Of a stretch of 41,419 nucleotides of DNA, positions 40,864-41,419 are shown one piece after another. A model generated the notes under the pieces. That model was not told where the DNA came from. It did not search any database and saw only the letters and a program-made list of their open reading frames with translations. This DNA comes from Deltaproteobacteria bacterium (lineage in GTDB: Bacteria; Myxococcota_A; UBA9160; UBA4427). Positions within the stretch are counted from its first letter, which is position 1; every line of letters begins with the position of its first letter. Both the position numbers and the translations under genes were made by a program. The DNA is taken from positions 1 to 41,419 of the forward strand of contig JAJDAN010000082.1 in assembly GCA_029261855.1 (NCBI GenBank), given 5' to 3'.

Positions 40864-41419
40864 CTCGGGTTCTGCCCTCCGGTCTCGGTCAGCCCCTTCC
40901 GGAGCAGCGCCTCGACGGCGGCCACGTCACCCGGGACGTCGACGGGCGCGCTCTTCCAGCCCTCGACGACCGCCACGCGGATGCGGTGGCCGGCCTCGAG
41001 GGCGCGCAGCTGCTCGAGTTCTTCGGCCTGCTCGGCGGGCGTGCGGGGCAGCTTCACGAAGTCGAGCAGGAACTGTCGTCGGTAGACGTAGAGGCCGACG
41101 TGCTGCCAGGTGGGCGCCTTCGTGTCGGCGCGGTGATACGGGATGGGGCTGCGTGAGAAGTAGAGGGCGAAGCCCTGCTGGTCGATCACGACCTTCACGC
41201 GGTTCGGGTCGTCCCGTGCGTCGCCTTCGAGGGCGTGCACGACCGTCGACATGGAAGCGCTCTCGTCGGCGAGCAGCGCCTCGACGGCGGCGTCGATCAC
41301 GAAGGGCTCGATCAGCGGCTCGTCGCCCTGGACGTTGACGATGAGGTCGTGGTCGAGGTCCGCGGCGGCCTCCGCCAGGCGGTCGGTCCCGGTCGGGTGG
41401 TCCGGGCTCGTCATCAGCA
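40860..41419 (-). CDS. kdsB: 3-deoxy-manno-octulosonate cytidylyltransferase, 5' end outside window
   Basis: KdsB activates Kdo to CMP-Kdo for the inner core of lipopolysaccharide. The visible C-terminal three quarters have HPTGTDRLAEAAADLDHDLI, IVNVQGDEPLIEP, KVVIDQQGFALYFSRSPIPY, WQHVGLYVYRRQFLLDFV and the end TPAEQAEELEQLRALEAGH with VAVVEGWKSAPVDVPGD, all diagnostic. The frame is open to the right edge. The Met at 41414 corresponds to an internal position (the TSPDHPTGTDR segment of the family), so the true start is beyond the window. It is upstream of and overlapping with the cyclase gene. Confidence 0.95.
   Translation of the reverse strand, partial: LMTSPDHPTGTDRLAEAAADLDHDLIVNVQGDEPLIEPFVIDAAVEALLADESASMSTVVHALEGDARDDPNRVKVVIDQQGFALYFSRSPIPYHRADTKAPTWQHVGLYVYRRQFLLDFVKLPRTPAEQAEELEQLRALEAGHRIRVAVVEGWKSAPVDVPGDVAAVEALLRKGLTETGGQNPR

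Overview
The window is GC-rich Gram-negative chromosome. KdsB (Kdo activation for LPS), several lipoproteins, two families of outer-membrane beta-barrels and a complete alternative complex III point to a diderm. The mix of CaiB/BaiF CoA-transferase, paired acyl-CoA dehydrogenases, DUF1302/DUF1329 outer-envelope proteins, VCBS-repeat lipoprotein and eukaryal-like HisRS suggests an uncultivated lineage of the former Deltaproteobacteria (Myxococcota or a relative). That placement is an inference from gene content, not from a marker-gene tree. No plasmid, prophage, IS transposase, CRISPR array, rRNA or tRNA was recognised.

Layout. 1-7 kb: the frameshifted 3' end of a CaiB-type CoA-transferase, then an envelope module: DUF1302 barrel and DUF1329 protein on the minus strand, divergent from an RND/MMPL transporter fused to a periplasmic YCF48/BNR propeller. 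7-12.2 kb: minus-strand housekeeping genes hisS, speA, xth and metF, the last three tightly packed. 12.3-14.4 kb: a VCBS-repeat lipoprotein convergent with a uridine-phosphorylase-like enzyme. 14.4-21.9 kb: a second envelope module made of a giant (about 1718 aa) cysteine-rich DUF1302-type barrel and a DUF1329 lipoprotein, tail to tail across a repeat-filled gap. 21.9-24.4 kb: a sensor kinase and OmpR-type regulator divergent from that DUF1329 gene, then a PAC2 protein. 24.6-27.3 kb: Trm112-like protein and two acyl-CoA dehydrogenases. 27.6-35.2 kb: actABCDEF, a full six-gene alternative complex III operon. 35.3-39.1 kb: rhomboid protease, a small lipoprotein, a metallo-beta-lactamase-fold protein that has lost its metal ligands, and purU. 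39.1-39.9 kb: no protein gene, but a well-delimited candidate structured RNA with its own promoter and a strong intrinsic terminator, followed by a mobile-looking inverted-repeat element. 39.9-41.4 kb: cyclase-family hydrolase translationally coupled to kdsB, which runs off the right edge.

How the parts may work together. Two DUF1302/DUF1329 modules, an RND transporter, a CoA-transferase and acyl-CoA dehydrogenases fit uptake or export of a hydrophobic acyl-type compound and its CoA-dependent breakdown. Alternative complex III would pass electrons from quinol to a cytochrome c or oxidase encoded elsewhere. The substrate is not shown by the sequence.

Most unusual items: the roughly 400-nt RNA candidate at 39203-39602, the transporter-propeller fusion, the cysteine-rich giant barrel, two intergenic repeat families (one with perfect 20-bp inverted ends, one with a hairpin that shows a compensatory change), the metal-site-less MBL protein, and gene 3' ends that lie inside repeats.
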